Shown here in pieces: positions 37,342 to 45,419 of a stretch of DNA of 64,000 nt. The notes under the pieces are model-generated. The model searched no databases and was not told the DNA's origin. It saw nothing but the letters and a program-made list of their open reading frames with translations. How positions within the stretch are numbered: the stretch's first letter is position 1; every line of letters starts with the position of its first letter. The translations under genes were made by a program, and so were the position numbers. The DNA lies in contig CAVRWT010000006.1 of assembly GCA_963724825.1 (NCBI GenBank), positions 62,001 to 126,000 of the forward strand. The letters are read 5' to 3'. The stretch is from JALYNX01 sp963724825 (GTDB lineage Bacteria; Actinomycetota; Acidimicrobiia; Spongiisociales; ZC4RG35).

Positions 37342-38490
37342 GCGCCGACCTCGAGCGAGATCAGAAGGTGGCGCGGGCTTTGGCCCGTGCCGCGGGTGAC
37401 GCGGTCGACGGGCGGGGGTGGCTCACCGTTTATCTCGGCTTTGCTCCGGGGGTGGGCAAGACCTACGCGATGCTCCGAGCGGTCCACGAGCTCAAGAAGG
37501 AAGGCAAAGATGTGGTCGTTGGGTTCGTCGAGACGCACGGTCGGACCGACACTGCGGCCTTGCTCGAGGGTCTCGAGGTCCTGCCGCGAAAGGTAGTGAA
37601 TCACCAGGGAGTTCCTGTTGAGGAGCTCGACCTGGAAGCAATCCTCGCCCGCGCTCCAGCGATCTGCGCCATCGACGAGCTGGCCCATACCAATGCCCCG
37701 GGGAGCCCACGTGAGAAGCGGTATGAGGACGTCAATCTCGTTCTCGACGCGGGCATCGACGTCCTGACAACTCTCAACATCCAGCACCTCGAGAGCCTCA
37801 ACGACGTCGTCGAATCCATCGCCGGCGTCAAGGTGAGGGAGCGAATCCCCGACGAGGTGCTCGATGATGCCGACGAGTTCATCCTGGTCGATGTCTCCGC
37901 AGAGGAGCTACGGGATCGGCTCCAACAGGGCAAGGTGTACCCATCGGAGTCGGCAAGGCGGGCCCTCGAGCATTTTTTCCGGCCGGGCAACCTCAATGCA
38001 CTTCGTGAGCTCGCGCTGATGCGCACTGCCCGCAACGTCGAGCGAGAGCTCGGTGCATACATGTCGGCGCATGGAATCGAATCGCCCTGGCGATCGACGG
38101 AACGGATCATGGCCTGTGTCGACGAGACCGAAACCGGGGAGACCGTGGTGCGTCGCGGATTCCGCCTCGCCAATGCATCGCGTGGCGAGTTCTTCGTGCT
38201 CACCGTCGGTCTTGACCGGGTTAGCCCCAGTCAAGTTGGCCCGATCAAGCGGACTCTTGCTATAGCCCGCGACCTGGGAGCGACGGTGGTCACGCGCGAC
38301 GGAGGGGGGCGCGAGGTGGCGAGCGAGATCATCGCCGCTGCCCGAGAGCTCGAAGGCCACGCTGGTGATCATGGGCCCATCTCATCGGACTCTCTGGGAG
38401 AAGCTCCGGGGCGGTGACATCATCGACCACGTGGTGTCGGGCCTCCGCGACGTAGATGTGCTTGTCATCGGTCTGGCCGAGATCGAATAG
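37338..38490 (+). CDS. kdpD: KdpD N-terminal sensor half as a separate protein (frame broken near 38357)
   Basis: This protein of about 383 residues contains only the cytoplasmic input part of KdpD: Walker-A-like FAPGVGKTYAM, Walker-B-like AICAIDELAHTNAPGS, RYEDVNLVLDAGIDVLTTLN, then the Usp-like domain (RIMACVDETETGE onward). The frame breaks near 38355-38359. One base change restores TLVIMGPSHRTLWEKLRGGD and an end DVLVIGLAEIE at 38490; as read it would stop at 38417. No membrane or kinase domain follows, since those are encoded 5 kb upstream before kdpF. TTG 37338 overlaps the kdpC stop as TTGA. It presumably associates with the membrane kinase half. Confidence 0.88.
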
Positions 38491-38516
38491 CCGACTCTTG
38501 GCAGAATGGCAGCCTC

Positions 38517-39182
38517 TTGCCGACCATCCTCATCGCCGACGACGATCCCGGGCTGCTCGACACAGTGGCCATGCTGCTCGAGGCTTCTGGCTACGAGGTG
38601 CACACCGCGGGCTCTGCGACAGAAGCACTCGACGGTTGGCCTCGCGTTCACCCCGACCTGGTGATCGTCGACCTCCATATGCCTGGTGGGGGCATGGAGC
38701 TGGTGACCGCCATCAGCAGTCACACCTCGACTCCGGTGATCGTCCTCTCGGGCGACGTCGACGAATCGGTGAAGGTGGCCGCTCTCGATGCCGGAGCCGA
38801 GGACTATGTGACCAAGCCGTTCTCGGCAGCTGAGCTGTTGGCACGAGTCAGGGTGGCGTTGCGTCGCACTGAGCCTGGTACCAAAGCGATCACGGTTGGT
38901 GAACTGACCCTGTCAGAGCCGGAGCTGACGGCGTCCGCGGGCAAAGGGTCTGTGAAGCTGACCCCGACCGAATTCGATCTGCTCAGGGCAATGGCGCTTG
39001 CCGACAGTTTTGTGGCGACCAATGACCTGCTCAACCAGGTATGGGGCCCCGCATATCGAACCGAACAAGAGTATGTCCGTGTCTACGTCCGACGTCTGCG
39101 AGGCAAGCTCGATTCGCTCGGCCTCACCAACGCCATCGAGTCACGACCGGGGCTCGGATATCGCCTTGTGGGCAGCGAATAG
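38517..39182 (+). CDS. kdpE: OmpR-family response regulator, KdpE-like
   Basis: This 221-residue protein has an N-terminal receiver (ILIADDDPGLLD, phospho-acceptor in VIVDLHMPG, Lys in VTKPF) and a C-terminal OmpR/PhoB winged helix (KLTPTEFDLLRAMA, YVRVYVRRLRGKL, GLGYRLVG). Its position after the KdpD half makes it the likely transcriptional activator of kdpFABC. The start is TTG 38517 with no strong ribosome site. It is convergent with kimA, 3 bp apart. Confidence 0.9.
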   Translation: MPTILIADDDPGLLDTVAMLLEASGYEVHTAGSATEALDGWPRVHPDLVIVDLHMPGGGMELVTAISSHTSTPVIVLSGDVDESVKVAALDAGAEDYVTKPFSAAELLARVRVALRRTEPGTKAITVGELTLSEPELTASAGKGSVKLTPTEFDLLRAMALADSFVATNDLLNQVWGPAYRTEQEYVRVYVRRLRGKLDSLGLTNAIESRPGLGYRLVGSE

Positions 39183-39185
39183 CTG

Positions 39186-41576
39186 TCAGCTATCAGTCGG
39201 ACTGCTCTGGTCCGGTGAGGGAGAGGAGGTGGGTTCGGGATCCGACGAGGTCGACTCCACTGCTTCACCTTTCCTGGCGCGGCGCCAGTCGGGGTCGAGG
39301 TGGAACGGGACACTGGTCACCGCGATCCCGACCTCCGCGGCGAGGATGCCCTTGATGGCGAGCCCGGTTTGGTTGTGGAGGATCTGGGTGATTCGCCCGG
39401 GCACCACGAACTCGGGGATGACCGCGCAGATGAGCGTTCCCGGGAGGGCTCTTCGACGCCGCTCACGGAGATAGTTGACGAGTGGGTCGACGATTTCCCG
39501 AAATGGGCTGGCAACGATCTCGAGGGGGAAGTCATACCCCGACGCCTTCCAGTGATGCTCAACACGCTCTCGTTGTGCGCTGTCGACATCGATGTGGATG
39601 GCGGTCGTCGGAGTTCCGAGACCTTGGGCATAGGTGAGAGCCTCCCGGATCGGTCTCGTCATGTCCGAGATCAGCACTACTTGCTCGACGTGGCTGATCG
39701 ACATACGGGGCAGGCGGCTGCGTCGGGATCGCTTGAGCACGTTCAGGTCGGTTACCACCACCTGGGGCTCGAACAGAAGGCGCGCCTTCACGGCAAGGCT
39801 GTGTGGATGAGAGAATGGGCTGAGGATCGAGGACCACGTTCGAAGCTGTTCTCCGAGGACGACGGTGATGGCCGTATCGGGATGGGTGTCTCTTTCCTGG
39901 CGGACACGCTCCACGATCCTGCGTGAGATCGATTCGTGCTCACCTGGAAGGATCTCGAGGGGAAACGTGGGATGCACCCGATCCCAGGTGTAGACGAGGT
40001 CGTCCGAACCCTGCTCCTCGGCATGAACACAAGTGATCGCCTCGGCGTTGAGGAGGGACACGTATTGGATAGCCCGATCGGTTCGCTCATCCGGGTGGGC
40101 CACCAACACCAGGAATCTCACTGGTCGGGGATGAGCATCGACGCGGATGTGCCTCAGTTGGGCGGCAACTCCGAGGTAGTGGCGGCGGATCGCAAGCATC
40201 AAGGACACCAGCAGCGGGATGAGAATGATCACGATCCAGGCACCGTGGGAGAACTTGACCGTGGCAACCACGATCAGGACCACCCCAGTGGTGACCGCCC
40301 CGACGCCATTGATGACGACCGACCACCTCCAATTCGGCTCCCTGGTCTTGAGCCAATGCTTGACCATGCCGGTTTGGCTCAGGGTGAACGAAGTGAACAC
40401 ACCGACCACGTAGAGCTGGATGAGACGGCTCACCTCGGCCTGAAAGATCAGCAACAAGACCGAGGCGACGAATGCGAGGGTGATGACCCCGTTCGAGAAG
40501 ACCAGTCGATCGCCTCGGTTCAGGTACTGACGCGGCATCAGCCTCGATCGCGCCAGGATTGCGGAGAGTCTCGGGAAGTCCTGGTAGGCAGTGTTCGCCG
40601 CCAGGATCAAGATGGCGGCGGTGAAGACCTGGAGAAGGTAGAACCCGATTCCGCCCTCGAACGTCGCCCTCCCGATCTGTGAGATGACGGTCCCGTACTC
40701 GTCGATGGTGTCCTCGGAGATGCGAACGTCGAACAACTGCGCAAGGGTCGAGATACCGAGGAACATGGTTATCGAGATCGCTCCCATGATCGCGAGCGTC
40801 CTGGCCGCGTTCTGGGCCTTTGGCGCCTTGAACGCCTGCACCCCATTGGCCACCGCCTCGACTCCGGTCAGCGCAGTCGAACCGGAGGCAAAAGCCCGGA
40901 GTATCAGAAACAGGCTGACGACGCCCAGCTCGGCCTCCAGTTCGATTCCGGACGAAACGGCCGTTGGGCATACGCCATCGAGACATTTGACGAATCCCAT
41001 CACGAGCATGATCGCCACCATCACGATGAACAGATAGGTGGGGGCCGCAAAGATCCGAGATGCCTCCCTGACCCCCCTCAGGTTGGTAACCGTGAGCAAC
41101 ACCACGAATCCGAGCGACAGCTCAACCCGCCACGAAATGAGACCGGGGGCTGCGGAGGTGATGGCCGCGACTCCTGCCGCCACGGAAACCGAAACTGTGA
41201 GCACGTAGTCGATGAGGAGTGCCGCCGCGGCAACCGCCCCGGTCCGGATCCCCAGATTCTCACTGGCGACGATGAAGGCTCCTCCACCATCGGGGTATGC
41301 CCTGATCGTCTGTCGGTAGGACACGATGACGATCAGCAACAGCGTGGCAACAGCCAGCGAAACAGGGGTCAGATAGGCATATGCCGCGGTGCCGGCGAGG
41401 GCGAGCACGAGCATTGCCTCCTCGGTGGCATAGGCCACGGAGGACAGCGGGTCGGATGCGAAGACGGGAAGCGCGAACCGCTTGGGTAGGAGTTGGTGAT
41501 CCTCCTCACTGGTGGCGAGCGGTCTCCCGAACAGCCTGCGCTTGGTCCAGAAACCGCGGACTGGCCTGGTGCTCAC
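39186..41576 (-). CDS. kimA: KimA-type potassium uptake permease (APC superfamily)
   Basis: This 796-residue protein closely resembles B. subtilis KimA along its length: SDPLSSVAYATEEAMLVLAL, VSYRQTIRAYPDGGGAFIV, ALTGVEAVANGVQAFKAPKA, RGDRLVFSNGVITLAFVAS, LYVVGVFTSFTLSQTGMVKH, and the C-terminal ITQILHNQTGLAIKG. Twelve membrane segments (to about residue 480) precede a long cytoplasmic Usp-like region. It is roughly 190 residues longer than KimA, with the extra length in the cytoplasmic part and a Ser/Pro-rich tail. KimA is a proton-coupled high-affinity potassium importer inhibited by c-di-AMP. GTG 41576 is the start. Adjacent to kdp, so this is a potassium-homeostasis locus. Confidence 0.85.
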   Translation of the reverse strand: MSTRPVRGFWTKRRLFGRPLATSEEDHQLLPKRFALPVFASDPLSSVAYATEEAMLVLALAGTAAYAYLTPVSLAVATLLLIVIVSYRQTIRAYPDGGGAFIVASENLGIRTGAVAAAALLIDYVLTVSVSVAAGVAAITSAAPGLISWRVELSLGFVVLLTVTNLRGVREASRIFAAPTYLFIVMVAIMLVMGFVKCLDGVCPTAVSSGIELEAELGVVSLFLILRAFASGSTALTGVEAVANGVQAFKAPKAQNAARTLAIMGAISITMFLGISTLAQLFDVRISEDTIDEYGTVISQIGRATFEGGIGFYLLQVFTAAILILAANTAYQDFPRLSAILARSRLMPRQYLNRGDRLVFSNGVITLAFVASVLLLIFQAEVSRLIQLYVVGVFTSFTLSQTGMVKHWLKTREPNWRWSVVINGVGAVTTGVVLIVVATVKFSHGAWIVIILIPLLVSLMLAIRRHYLGVAAQLRHIRVDAHPRPVRFLVLVAHPDERTDRAIQYVSLLNAEAITCVHAEEQGSDDLVYTWDRVHPTFPLEILPGEHESISRRIVERVRQERDTHPDTAITVVLGEQLRTWSSILSPFSHPHSLAVKARLLFEPQVVVTDLNVLKRSRRSRLPRMSISHVEQVVLISDMTRPIREALTYAQGLGTPTTAIHIDVDSAQRERVEHHWKASGYDFPLEIVASPFREIVDPLVNYLRERRRRALPGTLICAVIPEFVVPGRITQILHNQTGLAIKGILAAEVGIAVTSVPFHLDPDWRRARKGEAVESTSSDPEPTSSPSPDQSSPTDS

Positions 41577-41909
41577 CCGACGCCGCTCACGATCGACGGA
41601 TTGAGGTCGGCCCTATGAAGGTCTGTGGCACGACGGGCGGCGGATATCGCGACTTGGGGGTTGTCCTTGAAGCTGATCTCGGGGTTCCTGGTTGACTGAC
41701 CTTGCGAGTCCTACACGATCCGATTTGTCTCCGACAGGTCCGCGACCGGATTCATCGAGTGTTGACAGAGGGATGTCGCAACGCGTCAAATTATCAGATG
41801 GGAGCGCGCTGGGCACGTCGAGTCGCGTCCGCCGGTTGACTGCCGGTTTCGAGCTGTCGAGAAATCCCGATTTCAGGCCCGCTAGGACCGGCTACTCTTT
41901 CCCGCCCTC
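41577..41909. other. Divergent intergenic region between kimA and the DrrAB-type exporter
   Basis: This 333-bp stretch should hold promoters for kimA (minus) and the exporter (plus). I could not recognise a ydaO/c-di-AMP riboswitch upstream of kimA, although kimA is controlled by one in Bacillus. On the minus strand a 37-codon stretch just before kimA (from NPEISFKDNPQVAIS) is open and protein-like, but it has no start codon and a TAG lies upstream, so I do not call it. A TTGACT at 41836 may be a -35 box for the exporter; no convincing -10 accompanies it. Confidence 0.5.
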
Positions 41910-42869
41910 ATGACCAACGCCATCCTCGCCGAGGGTCTTCGCAAGGAATATGGAGAGGTCGTCGCGCTCGACGGCCTCGACCTGGCCGTGCCTGAAGGTT
42001 CGGTCATGTGCCTGCTCGGCCCCAACGGCGCCGGCAAGACGACGACCGTTCGCATCCTCACCACGCTCCTCGAGGCCACCAGCGGCAAAGCCACAGTGGC
42101 AGGGCTCGATGTCCACGCTGACGCCGCCAAGCTCCGCGAGCGGATCGGACTGTCCGGTCAATACGCCGCGGTCGACGAGAACTTCACCGGTTTTGAGAAT
42201 CTGGAGATGGTGGGAAGGCTCTATCACCTGGGCCGGGCTCGAAGTCGGGAGCGCGCCCTCGACCTGCTTGACCGTTTCGACCTAGACGAAGCCGCCGACC
42301 GTCAGGCCAAGACCTACTCGGGCGGAATGCGCCGCCGCCTCGACCTGGCCGCGGCGCTGGTGGCCCGTCCCGAGGTGATCTTCCTCGATGAGCCAACCAC
42401 TGGCCTCGACCCCCGAAGCCGGCTCAGCCTGTGGGAGGTCATCGAGGAGTTGGTCAAAGAAGGTGCGACTCTTCTCCTGACCACCCACTTCCTGGACGAG
42501 GCCGATCGTCTCGCCGATTCGATCGCAGTGATCGATCACGGGCGGGTGATCGCGTTAGGCACCGCCGAGGAGCTGAAACAGCAAGTAGGCGGGGAGAGGA
42601 TCGAGCTCACCGTGAAGAGCGCAGCCGACCTGGAGGCGGCCCGGGAAGTGTTGTCTTCGGTCGGGGTTGGCCAGGTCACGGTCGACGAGGATGCCCGGGA
42701 TCTGGCGGTGGCTGTGGGTGTCGGCGGCGACGCGCTGATTGAGACGGTTCGAGGGCTCGACGCCCGGGGGATCAGCCCGCTGGATCTGGCCCTACGCCGG
42801 CCCACCCTGGATGACGTGTTCCTGACTCTGACGGGTCACATGGCCGAGGAGGAGGTGGTGGACGCGTGA
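41910..42869 (+). CDS. ABC-2 type exporter ATPase (DrrA-like)
   Basis: This 319-residue ATPase has Walker A GPNGAGKTTT, Q-loop region LSGQYAAVDENFTGFENL, signature YSGGMRRRLDLA, Walker B VIFLDEPTTGLDPRSR and H-loop TTHFLDEAD. The FTGFENL and C-terminal RRPTLDDVFLTLTGH segments are typical of the daunorubicin-resistance DrrA group. GTGA overlap with the permease gene shows coupling. It probably exports a hydrophobic compound or lipid; no substrate can be assigned. Confidence 0.9.
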   Translation: MTNAILAEGLRKEYGEVVALDGLDLAVPEGSVMCLLGPNGAGKTTTVRILTTLLEATSGKATVAGLDVHADAAKLRERIGLSGQYAAVDENFTGFENLEMVGRLYHLGRARSRERALDLLDRFDLDEAADRQAKTYSGGMRRRLDLAAALVARPEVIFLDEPTTGLDPRSRLSLWEVIEELVKEGATLLLTTHFLDEADRLADSIAVIDHGRVIALGTAEELKQQVGGERIELTVKSAADLEAAREVLSSVGVGQVTVDEDARDLAVAVGVGGDALIETVRGLDARGISPLDLALRRPTLDDVFLTLTGHMAEEEVVDA

Positions 42870-43666
42870 CCGTGATGACTGCCCTGTCCGATGGCGCGGT
42901 GGTTGCCAAGCGCAACCTGCTCAAAATCACCCGGCTCCCTGACCTCTTGGTCTTCTCGACCATCCAGCCGATCATGTTCGTGCTGCTGTTCGCGTACGTG
43001 TTCGGCAGCGCGATCGAGGTGCCAGGCGTCGACTACACCGACTTCCTGATGGCTGGGATCTTCGTCCAAACCGTGGTGTTCGGCGCCACCATCACCGGCG
43101 CCGGGCTCGCCGACGACATCAAGAAGGGGATCATCGATCGCTTTAGGTCCCTGCCGATGGCCCAATCCGCAGTCCTGATCGGTCGCACCACCAGTGACCT
43201 GCTCAACAATCTCTTGGTGGTCACCATCATGGCCTTGACCGGCTTGCTGGTTGGCTGGAGGACCCACACCCCCTTCTGGGAGGTGGTCGGCGGCTTTGCC
43301 CTGCTCCTGGCGTTTGCCTATGCCATCTCATGGATGATGGCCAGCGTCGGATTGTCGGTGAGCAGTGTCGAGGTGGTCCAGAACGCCTCGTTCATAGTGA
43401 TCTTCCCGCTGACGTTCATCTCCAATGCCTTCGTTCCCATCACCAACTTCCCTCCGGTGCTGAAGGCGTTCGCCGAGTGGAACCCGGTCTCGGCAGTGAC
43501 CCAGGCGGTGCGCGAGCTATTCGGCAACGTGAATGCACTAGCTCCGCCGCCCGACGCCTGGCCGTTGCAGAACGCGGTCTTGGCCTCGTCTATCTGGATC
43601 GTGATCTTCTTGGTGGTGTTCGTTCCCTTGGCCGTGTCCCGGTACAAGAAGGCAGCCGCCCGCTGA
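42866..43666 (+). CDS. ABC-2 type exporter permease (DrrB-like)
   Basis: This 266-residue membrane protein has six hydrophobic segments and DrrB landmarks: FSTIQPIMFVLLFAYVFG, GIFVQTVVFGA, KKGIIDRFRSLPMAQSAV and FPLTFISNAFVPI, followed by WNPVSAVTQAVRELFGN. It forms the transmembrane half of the exporter with the upstream ATPase. Confidence 0.9.
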   Translation: MTVMTALSDGAVVAKRNLLKITRLPDLLVFSTIQPIMFVLLFAYVFGSAIEVPGVDYTDFLMAGIFVQTVVFGATITGAGLADDIKKGIIDRFRSLPMAQSAVLIGRTTSDLLNNLLVVTIMALTGLLVGWRTHTPFWEVVGGFALLLAFAYAISWMMASVGLSVSSVEVVQNASFIVIFPLTFISNAFVPITNFPPVLKAFAEWNPVSAVTQAVRELFGNVNALAPPPDAWPLQNAVLASSIWIVIFLVVFVPLAVSRYKKAAAR

Positions 43667-43674
43667 CCCGTTCG

Positions 43675-43712
43675 TAATGCAGGAAGCGTCGCATGCGACG
43701 TCTGGTGCATTA
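43675..43712. repeat. 38-bp symmetrical dyad with nested palindrome
   Basis: The outer arms TAATGCA (43675-43681) and TGCATTA (43706-43712) enclose a central 14-bp perfect palindrome CGTCGCATGCGACG (43687-43700), with equal five-base unpaired spacers on either side. It lies 8 bp after the exporter permease stop. As RNA it forms a long interrupted hairpin that could terminate the exporter transcript, though no U-tract follows. As DNA it could be a two-tier protein-binding site just before the promoter at 43746. Confidence 0.6.
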
Positions 43713-43745
43713 GGAATCGATCCCTCTGTAATGAATTAAATAGGT

Positions 43746-43774
43746 TTGACTAGTTACACCCTCTCCGGTAATGT
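43746..43774 (+). promoter_or_regulatory. Strong sigma-70-type promoter
   Basis: TTGACT (43746-43751) and TAATGT (43769-43774) are separated by exactly 17 bp, close to consensus and unusually AT-rich for this window. It is positioned to drive the two small ORFs at 43819 and 43967. Confidence 0.7.
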
Positions 43775-43818
43775 AATGCTCGTAAAGAGAGATGCTCATT
43801 ACGGAACAGGAGATGGTG

Positions 43819-43986
43819 ATGACTCCCTACGCTGCATATCTGATCTCCCAGGACATCCTGGATCAGCGTCGGCGCGAAGGCGATAGGGCTCGTCTGGTCA
43901 GGCAAGGTGCCCTCAAGCGCAACAAGAAGAACGGCCGCAATCGCGCGTCTTCTCAGGAGGTGACCGATGTTTCTCGCCCACTGTGA
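43819..43986 (+). CDS. 55-residue basic hypothetical protein
   Basis: MTPYAAYLISQDILDQRRRE opens a short, strongly basic protein (LKRNKKNGRNRAS) with an acidic/polar end. ATG 43819 is six bases after AGGAG; ATG 43792 and 43813 are alternatives. It has no recognised domain. It is driven by a near-consensus promoter and overlaps the next small ORF, suggesting a real two-gene unit. Possibly nucleic-acid binding from its charge, which is speculative. Confidence 0.6.
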   Translation: MTPYAAYLISQDILDQRRREGDRARLVRQGALKRNKKNGRNRASSQEVTDVSRPL

Positions 43987-44155
43987 CCATCTCGACCGCG
44001 AGGTCATCATCTGGACTTCGAGTCTGGACGGCATCGAGAACACTGAGAACGGGATCCTGGTGAGATACCACTGTGCGTGTGGCCGCCCTGCGGAGATGTT
44101 GACCGGAGCGGCTTCGCCGGTCAGGGTTTCGGTCCATGTGGGGGCAGCTGCCTGA
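43967..44155 (+). CDS. 62-residue hypothetical protein with Cys/His motif
   Basis: ATG 43967 follows an excellent AGGAGGTGA site located inside the previous ORF. MFLAHCDHLDREVIIWTSS near the N-terminus and RYHCACGRPAEML further on place two Cys/His pairs (HCDH and HCACG) about 30 residues apart, as in a small zinc ribbon. The family is not named to my knowledge. The stop lies within a GC-rich hairpin. Confidence 0.65.
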   Translation: MFLAHCDHLDREVIIWTSSLDGIENTENGILVRYHCACGRPAEMLTGAASPVRVSVHVGAAA

Positions 44156-44164
44156 GGCTGCCCC
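44141..44164 (+). terminator. GC-rich hairpin at the end of the small-ORF unit
   Basis: GGGGCAGC pairs perfectly with GCTGCCCC around an eight-base loop containing the stop codon of the preceding ORF. There is no U-tract, so this is a probable hairpin terminator or 3'-end stabiliser rather than a classical intrinsic terminator. Confidence 0.55.
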
Positions 44165-44222
44165 TGCCCGGGTGCGCCCTGTCACCGGGAATAGCCCAGC
44201 CTTCCCAACCTTTGTAACCGGT

Positions 44223-44741
44223 ATGGCAATCAACCGACTCAACCACGCGGTGCTCTACGTGCGCGACGCCGACCGTTCGGCGAACTTCTACACCGAGAAG
44301 CTCGGCTTTAGGCGGCTGCCGCTCGAGTTTCCCGGAGCGGTCTTCCTTCAGGCCGAGGGCTCGAGCAACGACCACGATCTGGGACTGTTTTCGATAGGCG
44401 ACGGGGCGGCTGCCTCTCCTGCGGGCCGCGGCGCCGTGGGGCTCTATCACCTGGCCTGGGAGGTCGATACTTTGAATGACCTGGCGCGTCTGGCAAACGT
44501 CCTCTCCGAGTCCGGCGCCCTCGTCGGTGCGACTGACCACGGCAGCACCAAGGCCCTGTACGGACGCGATCCCGACGGCATCGAGTTCGAGATCAGTTGG
44601 CTGGTTCCGGCAGATCTCCTCGATGAGGACACCACACCCACCGCCAGACGACTCGACCTCCAGGCGGAGATCGATCGCTACGGGGCAGACACCCTCGGGG
44701 GAGTTGGTGTGAGCCGCCCCCGGATCGCTATCGACTCCTGA
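44223..44741 (+). CDS. VOC-family (glyoxalase/dioxygenase fold) protein
   Basis: This 172-residue protein starts INRLNHAVLYVRDADRSANF with the first metal-ligand His, continues through FYTEKLGFRRLPLEF and GLYHLAWEVDTLNDLARLAN (second His), and ends its core with ALYGRDPDGIEFEISW (Glu ligand). The two beta-alpha-beta-beta-beta halves and ligand pattern fit extradiol-dioxygenase/glyoxalase-like members. ATG 44223 is chosen because upstream sequence overlaps the small-ORF hairpin. Substrate unknown. It is convergent with the XRE-cupin gene. Confidence 0.85.
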   Translation: MAINRLNHAVLYVRDADRSANFYTEKLGFRRLPLEFPGAVFLQAEGSSNDHDLGLFSIGDGAAASPAGRGAVGLYHLAWEVDTLNDLARLANVLSESGALVGATDHGSTKALYGRDPDGIEFEISWLVPADLLDEDTTPTARRLDLQAEIDRYGADTLGGVGVSRPRIAIDS

Positions 44742-44750
44742 GGCAGTGCC

Positions 44751-45377
44751 CTAGGGCGAGATCCTGTGGTCGTTGGTGCGACCGACCACGAACCAGATCG
44801 CATGGACCGGCTCATCACCGATATTGAACAGGCGGTGTGGCTGAGTCGAGTCGAAGCCGATCGAGTCCCCGGGCTCTAGCTCGTAGGTGTCGAAGCCGAG
44901 CTGGATCCCGAGACGGCCGGAGATGATGAAGCCGTATTCCTTGCCGTTGTGCCGCATCAGCGACTCATCCGGAGTGGACGCGCCCCCAACCTCGTAGACG
45001 GCATGGAGAAAGTCGATTCCCTGATCGGTGTCACGACTGAGTTGTTCCCAGCGGACTCCTGAGGCGAGGTCGATGGTCTCGCGATCGTCGGGGTGGACCA
45101 GCGGGCTCGGCCCGCCGTTGGCAACCGCAGCCTTCTTCCCCGGCGCACCGCTTGAAGGCGAGTGATCGGCCCCGCGGAGGAGCTTGTCCAGCGAGAGATC
45201 GAGCTCGGTGACGATGGCGTACAGGGTCCCCACCGAGGGCTTGGAGAGGCCGCTCTCGAGTTGCGAGATGAGGCTGGGCGAGAGTCCGAGGCGTCGGGCC
45301 AGTTCGCGCTGGCTGATTCCAGCCTTGGTCCTCTCGTCCCGGAGTCGATCGCCGATTCCCTCAAGCTCCTCAGTCAA
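44751..45377 (-). CDS. XRE-cupin transcriptional regulator
   Basis: This 208-residue protein has an N-terminal Xre-type helix-turn-helix (IGDRLRDERTKAGISQRELA and LGLSPSLISQLESGLSKPS), a linker, and a C-terminal cupin sensor (HNGKEYGFIISGRLGIQLGF, ELEPGDSIGFDSTQPHRLFN). This architecture is that of PuuR/SutR-type regulators, which sense small catabolic metabolites. It lies downstream of an SDR gene that is divergent from the bicupin gene. The 18-bp motif in that promoter region and two more upstream of the amidohydrolase and M24 genes are candidate operators. Confidence 0.9.
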   Translation of the reverse strand: MTEELEGIGDRLRDERTKAGISQRELARRLGLSPSLISQLESGLSKPSVGTLYAIVTELDLSLDKLLRGADHSPSSGAPGKKAAVANGGPSPLVHPDDRETIDLASGVRWEQLSRDTDQGIDFLHAVYEVGGASTPDESLMRHNGKEYGFIISGRLGIQLGFDTYELEPGDSIGFDSTQPHRLFNIGDEPVHAIWFVVGRTNDHRISP

Positions 45378-45419
45378 TCGGAGACCCTTCCATTGCGAGC
45401 GAGAATAGGCGCCGGTCTC

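Noticed and set aside
41577..41909. A c-di-AMP (ydaO) riboswitch upstream of kimA
   Set aside because: Expected by analogy with Bacillus, but I could not see the conserved riboswitch segments; a covariance search would be decisive.
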